Numbered from the stretch's first letter, positions 42,319-51,229 are shown. The stretch: DNA of 64,000 nt from Chromatiaceae bacterium (GCA_027078745.1 JALWWO010000020.1:152219-216218), one strand, 5' to 3'. Translations and numbers: made by a program. Notes: generated by a model from the letters alone, not told the origin.

Positions 42319-44631
42319 ATGCATGCGTTTGTAAAACGAAGTTTATCCTGCCTGCTGGGCACGACGCTCGCCCTGGGGGCTGGAACCAGTGCTTGGTCAA
42401 CAGAGAGTCTGCAGGAAGTGATGAAACGGCGCGGGCTCACGGAGAAGGATCTCTTGGCCGCTGCCAAGACCTACACGCCCACCGGCGGACGGGATGAGTA
42501 CCTAGCCTTCAGCTCCGGGGGACAGTCGGGACAGGTCATCGTCTACGGCATTCCCTCCATGCGGATTCTGAAATACATCGGCGTCTTCACGCCGGAACCC
42601 TGGCAGGGCTATGGATTCGACGATGAATCCAAGGCAGTGCTGCGCCAAGGCAACATCCAAGGGAAAGAAATCAACTATGGAGATACCCACCATCCGGCGA
42701 TCTCTGAGACGAACGGCGATTACGATGGCCAATATCTCTTCATCAACGACAAGGCCAATCCTCGGGTAGCGGTCATCGATCTGCATGATTTCGAGACCAA
42801 GCAAATCGTCGTCAATCCGGTGTTCAAGTCGCAGCACGGCGGCGTGTTCGTGTCTCCGAATACGGAATACGCCATGACTGCTGCCCAATATGCGGCACCT
42901 TACGAAAATGAGTATGTGCCCCTAGAACAGTTCAACGAACGCTACCGGGGTGGCATGACGTACTGGAAGTTCGATCGCAAGAAAGGGCGCATCGATCCTT
43001 CCCAGTCCTTCACAGTGATGGCACCGCCCTACAGTCAGGACCTGTCCGACTTCGGCAAGGGTCCCTCCGACGGCTGGTCTTTCACCAACTCCTTCTGCAG
43101 CGAACGCTACGTGGGCGGGATCGAACGCGGCCGTCCCCCCTTTGAAGCCGGTTGTTCCTCCAAGGATACGGACTTCTTGCACGTGGTGAATTGGCGAAAG
43201 GCGGCGGAAGTCGCCAAGGATCCGACCAAGACCCAGATCATCAACGGTCATACAGTCATCCCCATCGAGACGTCCATCAAGGAAGGTTTGCTCTATCTGA
43301 TCCCAGAACCCAAAAGCCCCCATGGGGTAGATGTGGCGCCGAATGGTCAGTACATCATCGTGTCCGGCAAGCTGGACAGCCATACCACAGTGTACAGCTT
43401 TGCCAAGATCATGAAGGCCATCGAGGAGCAGAATTTCGAGGGCAAAGACCCCTATGGAATTCCGATCCTCCCCATGAAGGCGGTCATTCACACCCAGGTG
43501 GAACTGGGCTTAGGTCCCCTGCACACCCAGTTTGATTCCAAGCCCTGCATCGCCTACACCTCCCTCTATGTGGATTCCATGGTAGGCAAATGGGACTATT
43601 GCAAAGGCAGAGTGCTGGATAAGATCTCTATCCACTACAACATCGGTCATCTGTTGACTATGGAGGGGGATACGGTCTCACCCGATGGGAAATACTTGGT
43701 CGCCCTCAACAAGCTGGCCATCGACCGCTTCAATCCGGTGGGTCCTCTGCATCCCCAGAACCATCAGCTCATCGACATCAGCGGCGACAAGATGCAGTTG
43801 TTGTACGACATGCCCATTCCTCTGGGCGAACCCCATTATGTCGTCGCCATCAAGGCGGACAAGCTGCATCCTGCTATCCGTTACAGATCTGGCTGGGATA
43901 GCCGTACCAACCGCCGCTCTCCCTACAAGACCCGGGCAGGACGGGAAAAGACGGTGCGCACCTGTGATGCGGAAGGCAAGTGCACCACCGAGGTTTGGGG
44001 CACCGTGATCCGTTCCCACATCACGCCAGAAATCATCGAGGCGGTAGAAGGGGATACAGTGCGCATCCATCTTACCAACCTGGAACGGGCGGAAGACGAG
44101 GTCCACGGCTTTGCCATGTACGGCCAGAATGTGCAGCTCTCCATCGAACCCGGGAAGACGGCTTCGACTACCTTCGTCGCGGACCGTCCGGGCGTCTACC
44201 CCTATTACTGCACCGAGTTCTGCTCCGCGCTTCATCTGGAGATGCAGGGCTATCTGCTCGTGAAGCCTAAGGACTATCAGGCCGAAGCAACTGAGATGGT
44301 CGAGGGGACCATCTACACCAAGGCGGATTATGAAGCCCAGGTGAAGACTAACTTGGAAACGCAAGCGGTAATCGATCAGGTGGTCGCCTACATCACCAGC
44401 CATAACTTCAAAGACTTCCCGACCGTGGTGGCTTTGGTGGAGGATGCTGCCGATCAGCTCGGCTTTGCCCAGGAAGCCAAGGCGAAATCCGAAGCGGCGG
44501 CGGCCAAGAAGGATTGGCAAAATGCCATGCTCTGGGCTAACCAGTGGTGGCAATACCAGGTGAAGGCGGCGGATCTGGGACTCCGCGCCAAGACCTATCT
44601 GGAACAGAACGGCGCTAAGAAGGTCAAGTAA
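42319..44631 (+). CDS. nosZ: Nitrous oxide reductase NosZ, clade II (Sec-exported) type
   Basis: A 770-residue periplasmic copper enzyme that reduces N2O to N2. The signal peptide (MHAFVKRSLSCLLGTTLALG) has no twin-arginine motif, which marks clade II. The CuZ beta-propeller contains DTHHPA (residues 122-127; His124 and His125), QHGGVFVSPN, SPHGVDVAPNGQY and other conserved histidines. The CuA site is CTEFCSALHLEM with Cys631, Cys635, His639 and Met642. The protein continues for about 120 residues with a helical, lysine-rich tail lacking CxxCH, unlike the Wolinella enzyme with its C-terminal haem. GAGGAG precedes the start. Confidence 0.95.
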   Translation: MHAFVKRSLSCLLGTTLALGAGTSAWSTESLQEVMKRRGLTEKDLLAAAKTYTPTGGRDEYLAFSSGGQSGQVIVYGIPSMRILKYIGVFTPEPWQGYGFDDESKAVLRQGNIQGKEINYGDTHHPAISETNGDYDGQYLFINDKANPRVAVIDLHDFETKQIVVNPVFKSQHGGVFVSPNTEYAMTAAQYAAPYENEYVPLEQFNERYRGGMTYWKFDRKKGRIDPSQSFTVMAPPYSQDLSDFGKGPSDGWSFTNSFCSERYVGGIERGRPPFEAGCSSKDTDFLHVVNWRKAAEVAKDPTKTQIINGHTVIPIETSIKEGLLYLIPEPKSPHGVDVAPNGQYIIVSGKLDSHTTVYSFAKIMKAIEEQNFEGKDPYGIPILPMKAVIHTQVELGLGPLHTQFDSKPCIAYTSLYVDSMVGKWDYCKGRVLDKISIHYNIGHLLTMEGDTVSPDGKYLVALNKLAIDRFNPVGPLHPQNHQLIDISGDKMQLLYDMPIPLGEPHYVVAIKADKLHPAIRYRSGWDSRTNRRSPYKTRAGREKTVRTCDAEGKCTTEVWGTVIRSHITPEIIEAVEGDTVRIHLTNLERAEDEVHGFAMYGQNVQLSIEPGKTASTTFVADRPGVYPYYCTEFCSALHLEMQGYLLVKPKDYQAEATEMVEGTIYTKADYEAQVKTNLETQAVIDQVVAYITSHNFKDFPTVVALVEDAADQLGFAQEAKAKSEAAAAKKDWQNAMLWANQWWQYQVKAADLGLRAKTYLEQNGAKKVK

Positions 44632-44654
44632 CGCGTCCCATTTTCCAGAGGACA

Positions 44655-44675
44655 GAGGGGGCCATCGGCCCCCTC
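44655..44675 (+). terminator. Strong hairpin after nosZ
   Basis: A perfect 9-bp stem GAGGGGGCC/GGCCCCCTC with loop ATC lies 24 bp after the nosZ stop. Only a weak T-rich stretch follows (ttcattcttt), so it may act as a partial terminator or an mRNA-stabilising hairpin that sets nosZ expression apart from the downstream genes. Confidence 0.65.
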
Positions 44676-44700
44676 ATCCGTTCATTCTTTGGAGAAAACT

Positions 44701-45015
44701 ATGAAAGCATTCAATTCCATTGCAACCACAGTGCTCATTCTCGGTTTTTCGAGTCCAACCTGGGCATCGGAAGGTGAAAAACTCTATGTGCAGAAAACCT
44801 GCGTAGCCTGCCATGGTAAGGATGCCAAATCACCGATTCTTCCCAGCTATCCCAAGCTCGCGGGGCAGAACCCGGACTATCTGTTTCAGCAGATGAAGGA
44901 CATTCAATCCGGTGCCCGGGATAACGGGCAAACCGCCGCCATGAAGGGGGTGATGCACCTCGTCAATGAAAAAGAGATGCGAGCCATCGCCGATTGGCTG
45001 AGCACGTTGAAGTAG
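44701..45015 (+). CDS. Monohaem class I cytochrome c, NosC-like
   Basis: A 104-residue periplasmic cytochrome. The start at 44701 has GGAG at 44691-44694; a TTG twelve bases upstream is less likely. After the signal peptide comes the haem site CVACH and a C-terminal region with MKGVMHLVNEKEMRAIADWL, where a methionine can be the second ligand. It is located directly after nosZ, where clade II clusters encode NosC cytochromes that shuttle electrons to NosZ. It is a good candidate donor for electrons from cytochrome bc1 or NosGH. Confidence 0.85.
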   Translation: MKAFNSIATTVLILGFSSPTWASEGEKLYVQKTCVACHGKDAKSPILPSYPKLAGQNPDYLFQQMKDIQSGARDNGQTAAMKGVMHLVNEKEMRAIADWLSTLK

Positions 45016-45023
45016 CGGGGTGT

Positions 45024-45089
45024 CTCGGAGGGATAGTCCGTTGATGCATATCAAAGAGCGGAAACATCCCTCTGAGCTAGGTTTTTTTT
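45024..45089 (+). terminator. Terminator-like hairpin with long loop between the two cytochrome genes
   Basis: CTCGGAGGGAT (45024-45034) pairs with ATCCCTCTGAG (45066-45076) over 11 bp including one G-U pair. The loop is 31 nt. A run of eight Ts follows at 45082-45089. This should end transcription from nosZ and the first cytochrome gene. The loop contains a perfect FNR-type box. Confidence 0.7.
45041..45054 (+). promoter_or_regulatory. Perfect FNR/Dnr-type box upstream of the second cytochrome gene
   Basis: TTGAT-GCAT-ATCAA is an exact match to the CRP/FNR-family consensus TTGAT-N4-ATCAA. It is centred about 115 bp before the start codon at 45163. Binding at -41.5 would place the transcription start near 45089, within the leader. 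It may drive the second cytochrome and nosBDGHFLY in response to low oxygen or NO. Confidence 0.75.
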
Positions 45090-45162
45090 GGATCAGACGA
45101 TTCACCATAGAGGCGCCTGGAGGGGTTGTAACCGCGCGCCTTCTGCGAACGGGAGAGTTTCT

Positions 45163-45876
45163 ATGAAATCCTTTGTCATCAAAGCAGCGGTGGTTGCGGT
45201 GAGCACCCTGCTAGCGACGAACGCTGCCTATGCTTGGAATGAGGGTGGCGGCGAACAGGATGCGGCCCTGCATCTGGAACCTGATTTGGAAAATGGCATG
45301 GAAGTCTATGAAGTGTGCTCCGCCTGCCATTTGCCCGAAGGTTGGGGACAGACCGAAGGCACCTTCCCCCAATTGGCCGGGCAGCATCGGAGCGTGCTCA
45401 TCAAACAGCTTGCAGACATCCGCGCCCGAAACCGAGACAATCCCACCATGTATCCCTTCGCCCTGCCGGAAGCTATCGGTGATGCCCAGGCGCTCGCAGA
45501 TGTGGTGGCTTATATCGAAAAGCTGCCCATGAATCCCAACTGGGGTAAGGGACCCTGGGGACCGGGCACACCGGAATATGCGGAAGGGGAAAAGCTCTTC
45601 AAGGAAAACTGTGTCAAGTGCCACGGCCCGACCGGCATGGGCGATCCTGAGAAGTTCTATCCTCGCATCAACGGACAGCACTATAAATACATGCTCCGCC
45701 AGTTCGAATGGATCCGGGATGGCAAGCGGCGCAACGCCAATCCGGAAATGGTCAAGCAGATCCAGGGATTCACGGATAAGGAGATGCAGATGGTCATCAA
45801 CTATGTTTCCCATCAACCTGTGCCTGAGGAAGACCTCGCGCCCTCTGCGGATTGGACAAATCCGGATTTCGAATAG
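45163..45876 (+). CDS. Dihaem cytochrome c (c4-like), NosC-like
   Basis: A 237-residue periplasmic dihaem cytochrome. The start at 45163 has GGGAG upstream and begins the signal peptide MKSFVIKAAVVAVSTLLATN. Haem sites are CSACH (first half) and CVKCH (second half), and the two halves share the pattern of FPQLAGQHRSVLIKQL and YPRINGQHYKYMLRQ. This is the cytochrome c4 architecture. Its place in the nos cluster suggests that it delivers electrons to NosZ. It has its own leader with a FNR-type box, so it can be expressed separately from nosZ. Confidence 0.88.
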   Translation: MKSFVIKAAVVAVSTLLATNAAYAWNEGGGEQDAALHLEPDLENGMEVYEVCSACHLPEGWGQTEGTFPQLAGQHRSVLIKQLADIRARNRDNPTMYPFALPEAIGDAQALADVVAYIEKLPMNPNWGKGPWGPGTPEYAEGEKLFKENCVKCHGPTGMGDPEKFYPRINGQHYKYMLRQFEWIRDGKRRNANPEMVKQIQGFTDKEMQMVINYVSHQPVPEEDLAPSADWTNPDFE

Positions 45877-45957
45877 GGGGCGTTGATCGCCTCGTGCATC
45901 GGCGGTTTCCTTCGGGAAATCGCCCCTTTTCTCAGGTTTTCCCGCGCAGCCGTGCCC

Positions 45958-47124
45958 ATGACAGCCAATTCTTCCCGCAACACGCCGCTCATCCTCTTCC
46001 TCAGTCTGGTAGCCTTGGGGTTTTTGGTCTGGATTTACTACAGCCCGATCTGGTGGGTTTCCCTCACGGCGCCCAACTACCCGCCGGAATCCTTCCCCGA
46101 TGGGGTGCGCATCCACTTCCACATGAACGGGGTCTTCAACGGCTGCAAGAAGGTGGAGAAAGCGGAGATCACCGAGGAAGAAGCCCTGGATTGCGTCCAC
46201 GAGATGGACACCATCAATCATTATGTGGGCATGTATCCCATCGCTGCCGGTGGGGTCATCGAACGGGCGTTCTCCCCCTTCCTGGTCTCCATGCTCGGGG
46301 TCATGATCCTGGGCTTCGCCATTCCCTGGCGAGGGATTCGCTTGATAGTAATGGGATTGGGATTCTCGGGCATCGTGGTTTGGATGTGGCTGACCTTCTA
46401 CGGGGAAAACGGCCTTCGTTTCCAGAACACGGGTTATCTATCTGCCTTGGTAACCGCCCTCAATCAGGGAGAGGAGGAACCGGAGGAATTGACGCCGGCC
46501 CAAGCGCTCATCGCACGGCTCAAGGCGGAGATGGCGGCGGTACAGGAAGCAGAGCAAGGCGAGGAACAGGCAGAAAGCCGCGAATCCGAGAAACAAAAGC
46601 TCATCCAGAGCTTGCGCACGAGCTTCGAGCAATTTCAGGCGCGCAAACCGGCCCAGGAACGGGAGGATTGGACGGGGAGCGGTGCCCAGGTGTTGCGCTG
46701 GCATTATGAAGCCAGCTTGGGCCGCTATTTCAATGATCCCGCCAAGATCGGCCCCATGAGCCGGACCATGGCCAGGACGGCGGATGCAGTGTTCTGGCTG
46801 CTGCCGGCCGCCATGCTGTTGCTCCTTTGGGGTGCCCGCAAGGATCGAGGTGTTTTGTACTGGCTCCTGATCCTGGTGCCCATGGCCCTACCTCTGTTCT
46901 TCATCGTCGACTATGCAGCTTGGCTCTGGTGGTACGGGCACACCCTCAACGATATGGGGGCCTTCACCGTGAAGCCCTTCATGCCCACGGTCTTCGGGGA
47001 TGGCAAAGTGGCCCAATTCACCACGCATTCCTACCCTTACGTGGGCTTCGGACTCATGGTGGCTCTCTCCGCCATTCTCGCCCTGATCGCCCTGCTGCGT
47101 CGCAAGCAGATCCGGCAGGCCTGA
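45958..47124 (+). CDS. nosB: NosB-like membrane protein of the clade II nos cluster
   Basis: A 388-residue polytopic protein starting at 45958 (MTANSSRNTPLILFLSL). A TTG at 45883 would add 25 residues and is the alternative. Helices lie near the N-terminus (about 13-33), around residues 100-155 and in the C-terminal third (about 280-385). A periplasmic domain contains RIHFHMNGVFNGC. A Glu- and Gln-rich coiled-coil-like segment (EEEPEELTPAQALIARLKAE onward) separates the helix groups. NosB is the membrane protein found in clade II nos clusters; its role is unknown. The name is given by position and topology, so it is less certain than the other nos genes. Confidence 0.72.
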   Translation: MTANSSRNTPLILFLSLVALGFLVWIYYSPIWWVSLTAPNYPPESFPDGVRIHFHMNGVFNGCKKVEKAEITEEEALDCVHEMDTINHYVGMYPIAAGGVIERAFSPFLVSMLGVMILGFAIPWRGIRLIVMGLGFSGIVVWMWLTFYGENGLRFQNTGYLSALVTALNQGEEEPEELTPAQALIARLKAEMAAVQEAEQGEEQAESRESEKQKLIQSLRTSFEQFQARKPAQEREDWTGSGAQVLRWHYEASLGRYFNDPAKIGPMSRTMARTADAVFWLLPAAMLLLLWGARKDRGVLYWLLILVPMALPLFFIVDYAAWLWWYGHTLNDMGAFTVKPFMPTVFGDGKVAQFTTHSYPYVGFGLMVALSAILALIALLRRKQIRQA

Positions 47125-47132
47125 AGGGAGCC

Positions 47133-48482
47133 ATGGGGAACCACGGAATTCAGGTTCTCGGTCGCTGCTGCCTGTTGGTGCTGAGCTTGGGACTGAGGTT
47201 CTCCCAAGCGGCTGAGGTCTATCCACCCTTTCAACCTCTGGTGGAGGCTGCAGAAGCAGGGAGCGTGCTGCAACCGCCTCCAGGCATCTATGCGGGTCCC
47301 GTGGTGGTGGATAAGCCCCTGACCATCGATGGGCGGGGACAGGTGACCATCGATGGGGGGGGAAAGGGCACCATCATCCGCTTGAACACGGACGGTGCCA
47401 CCCTGAAGGGCTTGCATCTGACCCATTCCGGTGACTCCCACAACGACATCGATGCGGGGGTGCAGGTGCGGGGCAATTTCAATGTCATCAAGGACAATGT
47501 CATCGATGACTGCCTGTTCGGCATCGATCTACAACAATCCAACGATAACATCGTTCGGCGCAATCGCATTACCTCCAAACCTGTAGAGCTGGGTATTCGA
47601 GGCGATGCCATCCGCCTTTGGTACAGCTTCCGGAATCAGATCACAGACAACATCATTCGCGATTCTCGGGATACGGTGGTCTGGTATTCCAAGGACAATC
47701 TCATCGCTCGCAACGATGCCCGAGGGGGGCGCTACTCCCTGCACTTCATGTATTCCCAAGGCAATCGGGTGGAGCAAAACCATTATGAAAACAACACCGT
47801 GGGCATCTTCCTCATGTACAGCGATGGGATCCTGGTTCGCGATAACTTCATCGCCAATGCGAGCGGACCCACGGGCATCGGCATCGGTTTCAAGGAAACT
47901 TCTGCAGTAACCATCGAGAACAACCGCATCTTCTCCTGTGCGGTAGGGCTCTATCTGGACGTGTCTCCCTATCAGCCAGACACCATCAATCGCTTTGTGG
48001 GCAATCTCATTGCCTACAATGGCATCGGTGTTCGCTGGCTCAACGACTGGCACGGGAATATCTTCACGGGCAACCGCTTCCAAGGGAATATCGTGCAAGT
48101 GGCTGTGGAGGGGGGAAAGACGGCCAACCGCAACCGTTGGGAGGGAAATTATTGGGACGACTACGAGGGATTCGACCGAGATGGGGACGGCATCGGCGAT
48201 ACCCCCTATGAACTCTATGCCTATGCGGATCGGCTCTGGATGGATGTTCCCTTCGCGCAATTTTTCAAAGGTACGCCCTTGTTGGAAGTGATCGATTTCT
48301 TGGAGCGCCTCGCCCCTTTCAGTCAACCGAATCTACTGGTGCGGGACCCTAAACCCCTGCGCACGCCGGATCAGCCACCGCCGCCCGTAGCAGGCCTGGA
48401 GGAAAAAGAAGCGCCTGCTCGCCCTGAGAAAACCGGCGGTTTCAACGCCTATGAAGCTCTGCGGCGCTCCCTCGGACGATAG
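47133..48482 (+). CDS. nosD: Copper-processing periplasmic protein NosD
   Basis: A 449-residue beta-helix protein required for copper-sulfur cluster assembly in NosZ. The start at 47133 follows AGGGAG and begins the signal peptide (GRCCLLVLSLGLRFSQA). Repeats of the parallel beta-helix are visible as NFNVIKDNVIDDCLFGIDLQ, NDNIVRRNRI and ENNRIFSCAVGLYLDV. The C-terminal part includes NRWEGNYWDDYEGFDRDGDG. It works with NosF and NosY. A longer upstream frame overlaps the nosB gene and is not expected to be used. Confidence 0.93.
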   Translation: MGNHGIQVLGRCCLLVLSLGLRFSQAAEVYPPFQPLVEAAEAGSVLQPPPGIYAGPVVVDKPLTIDGRGQVTIDGGGKGTIIRLNTDGATLKGLHLTHSGDSHNDIDAGVQVRGNFNVIKDNVIDDCLFGIDLQQSNDNIVRRNRITSKPVELGIRGDAIRLWYSFRNQITDNIIRDSRDTVVWYSKDNLIARNDARGGRYSLHFMYSQGNRVEQNHYENNTVGIFLMYSDGILVRDNFIANASGPTGIGIGFKETSAVTIENNRIFSCAVGLYLDVSPYQPDTINRFVGNLIAYNGIGVRWLNDWHGNIFTGNRFQGNIVQVAVEGGKTANRNRWEGNYWDDYEGFDRDGDGIGDTPYELYAYADRLWMDVPFAQFFKGTPLLEVIDFLERLAPFSQPNLLVRDPKPLRTPDQPPPPVAGLEEKEAPARPEKTGGFNAYEALRRSLGR

Positions 48483-48490
48483 CAATCCCC

Positions 48491-49348
48491 ATGTCTGAAC
48501 CGAAAACACCTTCTGGAAAGAAACGGCCCGCCCTGAGCCCCAAGCGTCGGGCGCAGAATCGTCGGGAATTTCTGCGCACTTCCCTATTGGCAACCGGTTT
48601 GGTGGCCGGTTCGCTCACCGGCCTTTTGCCTGCCCTGGGAGGCGCCAACGCCCGATTGCGCCCGCCGGGGGCCATCAAAGATCCCCAGTCCGAGCGGGAA
48701 TTTCTCGCCGCCTGCATCAAGTGCGGCCAGTGCGTGCAGGTTTGCCCAGTGGAAGCCATCAAGCTCGCTGATCTGCTCGACGGAGTAGGCGTGGGTACCC
48801 CCTATATCGAAGCCCGCGTCCAAGCCTGTGATTTCTCTTGCGACGGGCTGCAATGCGTGTTGGCCTGTCCCACAGGTGCCCTCACCCATGAAATCGACTA
48901 TCCCGCTCAAGCGCGCATGGGCTTCGCCCGTTTATCTCGGCCAGATGCCTGCTTAGCAGTGAAGAATCAGGGATTTCAGGGCCTTGCTCGGGGCGCTGCC
49001 TTTCAAGGGAAGCTGCGCTATGAGGAAATCGACCGCTGGAATCCCATTCCGGTGGCCGATCATCCCTATGATCTGCCTCTCTGCGATCTGTGTGTTCGGC
49101 AATGTCCCATCGAGATCCGCATCGCTCAATGCGCGGCAGGCAAGCCCCCCTCCGGCGATCCCAACCAATGTCCCCCTCGTCATGCAATCCGCTTAGTGCC
49201 CAAGTTGGACGGGGAAGGCGCGATGCCTGTGATCGAATCGGGCTGTGTGGGTTGCGGCGTGTGTGAAATGATCTGTCCGGTGGAACCCAGCGCCATTGTG
49301 GTGGATATCGACCGGATCGCTGAACCCGACAGCGGGATCAACGGATAG
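48491..49348 (+). CDS. nosG: Ferredoxin-type protein NosG (NapG-like)
   Basis: A 285-residue iron-sulfur protein with a twin-arginine signal (NRREFLRTSLLATGL). Four [4Fe-4S] motifs follow: CIKCGQCVQVCP, CDFSCDGLQCVLACP, CDLCVRQCP and CVGCGVCEMICP. NosG with NosH is thought to form a quinol-to-periplasm electron pathway in clade II systems, in place of NosR. It is separated from nosH by 9 bp. The positions of the clusters match NapG/MauM-type proteins, and the nos context makes NosG the best name. Confidence 0.88.
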   Translation: MSEPKTPSGKKRPALSPKRRAQNRREFLRTSLLATGLVAGSLTGLLPALGGANARLRPPGAIKDPQSEREFLAACIKCGQCVQVCPVEAIKLADLLDGVGVGTPYIEARVQACDFSCDGLQCVLACPTGALTHEIDYPAQARMGFARLSRPDACLAVKNQGFQGLARGAAFQGKLRYEEIDRWNPIPVADHPYDLPLCDLCVRQCPIEIRIAQCAAGKPPSGDPNQCPPRHAIRLVPKLDGEGAMPVIESGCVGCGVCEMICPVEPSAIVVDIDRIAEPDSGING

Positions 49349-49357
49349 GGGGCTCCC

Positions 49358-50335
49358 ATGAGTTATTTCACCGATTCCATCCGTCAATTGTTGGGATTGA
49401 AACCCCGGAAACCCCGTCCAGAAGAGCGCCTGCCGGCGGTGGTGGAAGCCTATGCGGAGAAGCGCAGGGAAAGGCTCACCAAGGAAAAGCTCCGTCAGGT
49501 GGAAGCGGGCCGTGCTCGGGCGAAGGACCGCCATAAATGGCGCAATCGCCGCTGGGCAACCCTGGTGCTCGTCAACCTGCTCTTCGTCCTGTCCTATCAT
49601 TTCGATGTGCAACTGGTGGAAGGTGCCCTCACCGCCTCCCGCGTCATCGGCTTCCACATGGCGGATCTCAACGCCGCCCTGCAAGTCATGCTTGCCTATA
49701 AACACGTGGTGCTGAATCTGGTCATCGGCACCAGCACAGTGTTTGTGCTCTGGTGGCTGCTGGGAGGGCGCACGTTTTGTTCCTGGGTCTGCCCCTATCA
49801 CCTCCTGGCCGAAGGTGCGGAAGCCATCCATCTCCGCCTGGCCCGGAAGAAATGGGTGAAGGACGTGCGTTTTCATCGGGGAGTGCGGATCGTGCTCTAT
49901 CTCCTGTTCGCCCTACTGGCGCTGCTCACCGGCTACACAGTCTTCGAGACGATCTCCCCTACGGGCATCCTCAGCCGCGCCCTGATCTATGGGCCAGGTC
50001 TCGCCTTGCTCTGGATCCTGGCCTTGTTGGCTTTTGAAATCTTCGTATCCCGCCGGGCCTGGTGTCGCTATGCCTGTCCCATCGGGGTAACCTATGGCTT
50101 CGTGGGTACGATTTCCCCCCTGCGGGTGCAGTACAACATGCAGAGCTGCCACCACGAGGGGGATTGCCGCAAGGTCTGCTTGGTGCCCCATGTGCTGGAT
50201 GTTACCATCCGAGGCCGGGCCAAGACCCTCCACACGGATATCGGCGCGGACTGCACCCGCTGCGGGCTGTGCGTGGACATCTGCCCCACCAGCTCCCTGA
50301 GCTTCAAGGTCAAGGGACTGGATAAGGTCCTGTGA
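49358..50335 (+). CDS. nosH: Membrane quinol-dehydrogenase-like protein NosH (NapH-like)
   Basis: A 325-residue protein with a basic cytoplasmic N-terminus (about 1-65) and four transmembrane helices (about 66-90, 110-132, 172-190 and 205-230). Cysteine motifs CSWVCPYHLL and CRYACPIG are near the helices, and two ferredoxin-like clusters occur at the C-terminus (CHHEGDCRKVCLVP, CTRCGLCVDICP). This is the NapH layout. It pairs with NosG to carry electrons from quinol to NosZ. It starts 9 bp after nosG and is followed 12 bp later by nosF. Confidence 0.87.
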   Translation: MSYFTDSIRQLLGLKPRKPRPEERLPAVVEAYAEKRRERLTKEKLRQVEAGRARAKDRHKWRNRRWATLVLVNLLFVLSYHFDVQLVEGALTASRVIGFHMADLNAALQVMLAYKHVVLNLVIGTSTVFVLWWLLGGRTFCSWVCPYHLLAEGAEAIHLRLARKKWVKDVRFHRGVRIVLYLLFALLALLTGYTVFETISPTGILSRALIYGPGLALLWILALLAFEIFVSRRAWCRYACPIGVTYGFVGTISPLRVQYNMQSCHHEGDCRKVCLVPHVLDVTIRGRAKTLHTDIGADCTRCGLCVDICPTSSLSFKVKGLDKVL

Positions 50336-50347
50336 GAAGAAACCGCT

Positions 50348-51229
50348 GTGATTCAATTCGAACAGATCGTCAAGCAATTCCGCCGTCAACCTGTGCTGCG
50401 GGGGCTGAGTCTCAGTGTGCAGCGAGGTGACCGAATTGCCCTAGTGGGTTCCAACGGTGCGGGAAAAACGACCCTCATCCGCTGCTTGCTGGGGGAATAC
50501 CATTATCAAGGTCGGATCCGCATCGATGGGCTGGATCCCCGAACCCAGCGCCGAGCGGTGCTCGCCAAGATCGGCTTCGTGCCCCAGCTGCCCCCGCCCC
50601 TCAAGATGCCCGTGGGCCAGCTCCTCGCCTTTGTCGCCGGCGTGTGCGATGCCCAACGGGCCCCCCTAGAAGCCGTGGCCCACCGCTTGGGATTGGACCT
50701 CGACCGCATCCGCCATCAACCCTTTGTAAAGCTTTCCGGTGGTCAAAAGCAAAAGCTCCTCATCAGCATCGCCCTGGGCAGGAATACGGAAATCCTAGTG
50801 TTGGATGAACCCGCCGCCAATCTGGACCCGGCGGCCCGTCGCATTTTTTTCGAACTGCTGGCAGAGCGGCAGGCCCTGGGGGCCCTGTTCATCTCCAGCC
50901 ATCGGTTGGATGAAGTGGCTTCCCTGGTGAACCGGGTGATCGAACTGGATCAAGGGCAGGTGGTGCTGGATGATCGGGTGGAAGATCTTGTGGATCTCTC
51001 CAGCCGATTGCACTGCCGCATTCAGCTGACCCGAGCGGATGAAGCCTTTGCCCGTGCCATCCGCGCTTGGGGCTTTGCCCAGGGGGAAGAGACGCACGCT
51101 TGGAGCGGCTGGGTGGCGGGTCCAGATCGGCTGCGCTTTTTGGGCATGTTGTCCCGCTACGCTGCCATTCTAGCGGAAATCCACCTTCAGGAAGCCCCTG
51201 CATCTGAACCCGAGACCGCCCATGCTTAA
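50348..51229 (+). CDS. nosF: ABC ATPase NosF
   Basis: A 293-residue ATP-binding protein with Walker A GSNGAGKTTLIR, Q-loop FVPQLPPPLKM, signature LSGGQKQK and Walker B ILVLDEPAANLDP. The start is GTG. With NosY it forms an ABC transporter that works with NosD to supply sulfur species or copper for the CuZ centre. It overlaps nosL by eight bases. The family assignment as an ABC ATPase is certain; the nos role comes from context. Confidence 0.92.
   Translation: MIQFEQIVKQFRRQPVLRGLSLSVQRGDRIALVGSNGAGKTTLIRCLLGEYHYQGRIRIDGLDPRTQRRAVLAKIGFVPQLPPPLKMPVGQLLAFVAGVCDAQRAPLEAVAHRLGLDLDRIRHQPFVKLSGGQKQKLLISIALGRNTEILVLDEPAANLDPAARRIFFELLAERQALGALFISSHRLDEVASLVNRVIELDQGQVVLDDRVEDLVDLSSRLHCRIQLTRADEAFARAIRAWGFAQGEETHAWSGWVAGPDRLRFLGMLSRYAAILAEIHLQEAPASEPETAHA

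Noticed and set aside
45211-46221. 336-codon minus-strand frame opposite the dihaem cytochrome and nosB
   Set aside because: Antisense to a gene with two haem motifs and a signal peptide; no supporting features.
46827-47132. Upstream extension of nosD
   Set aside because: It overlaps nosB in another frame, and the signal peptide begins at 47133 after a ribosome binding site.
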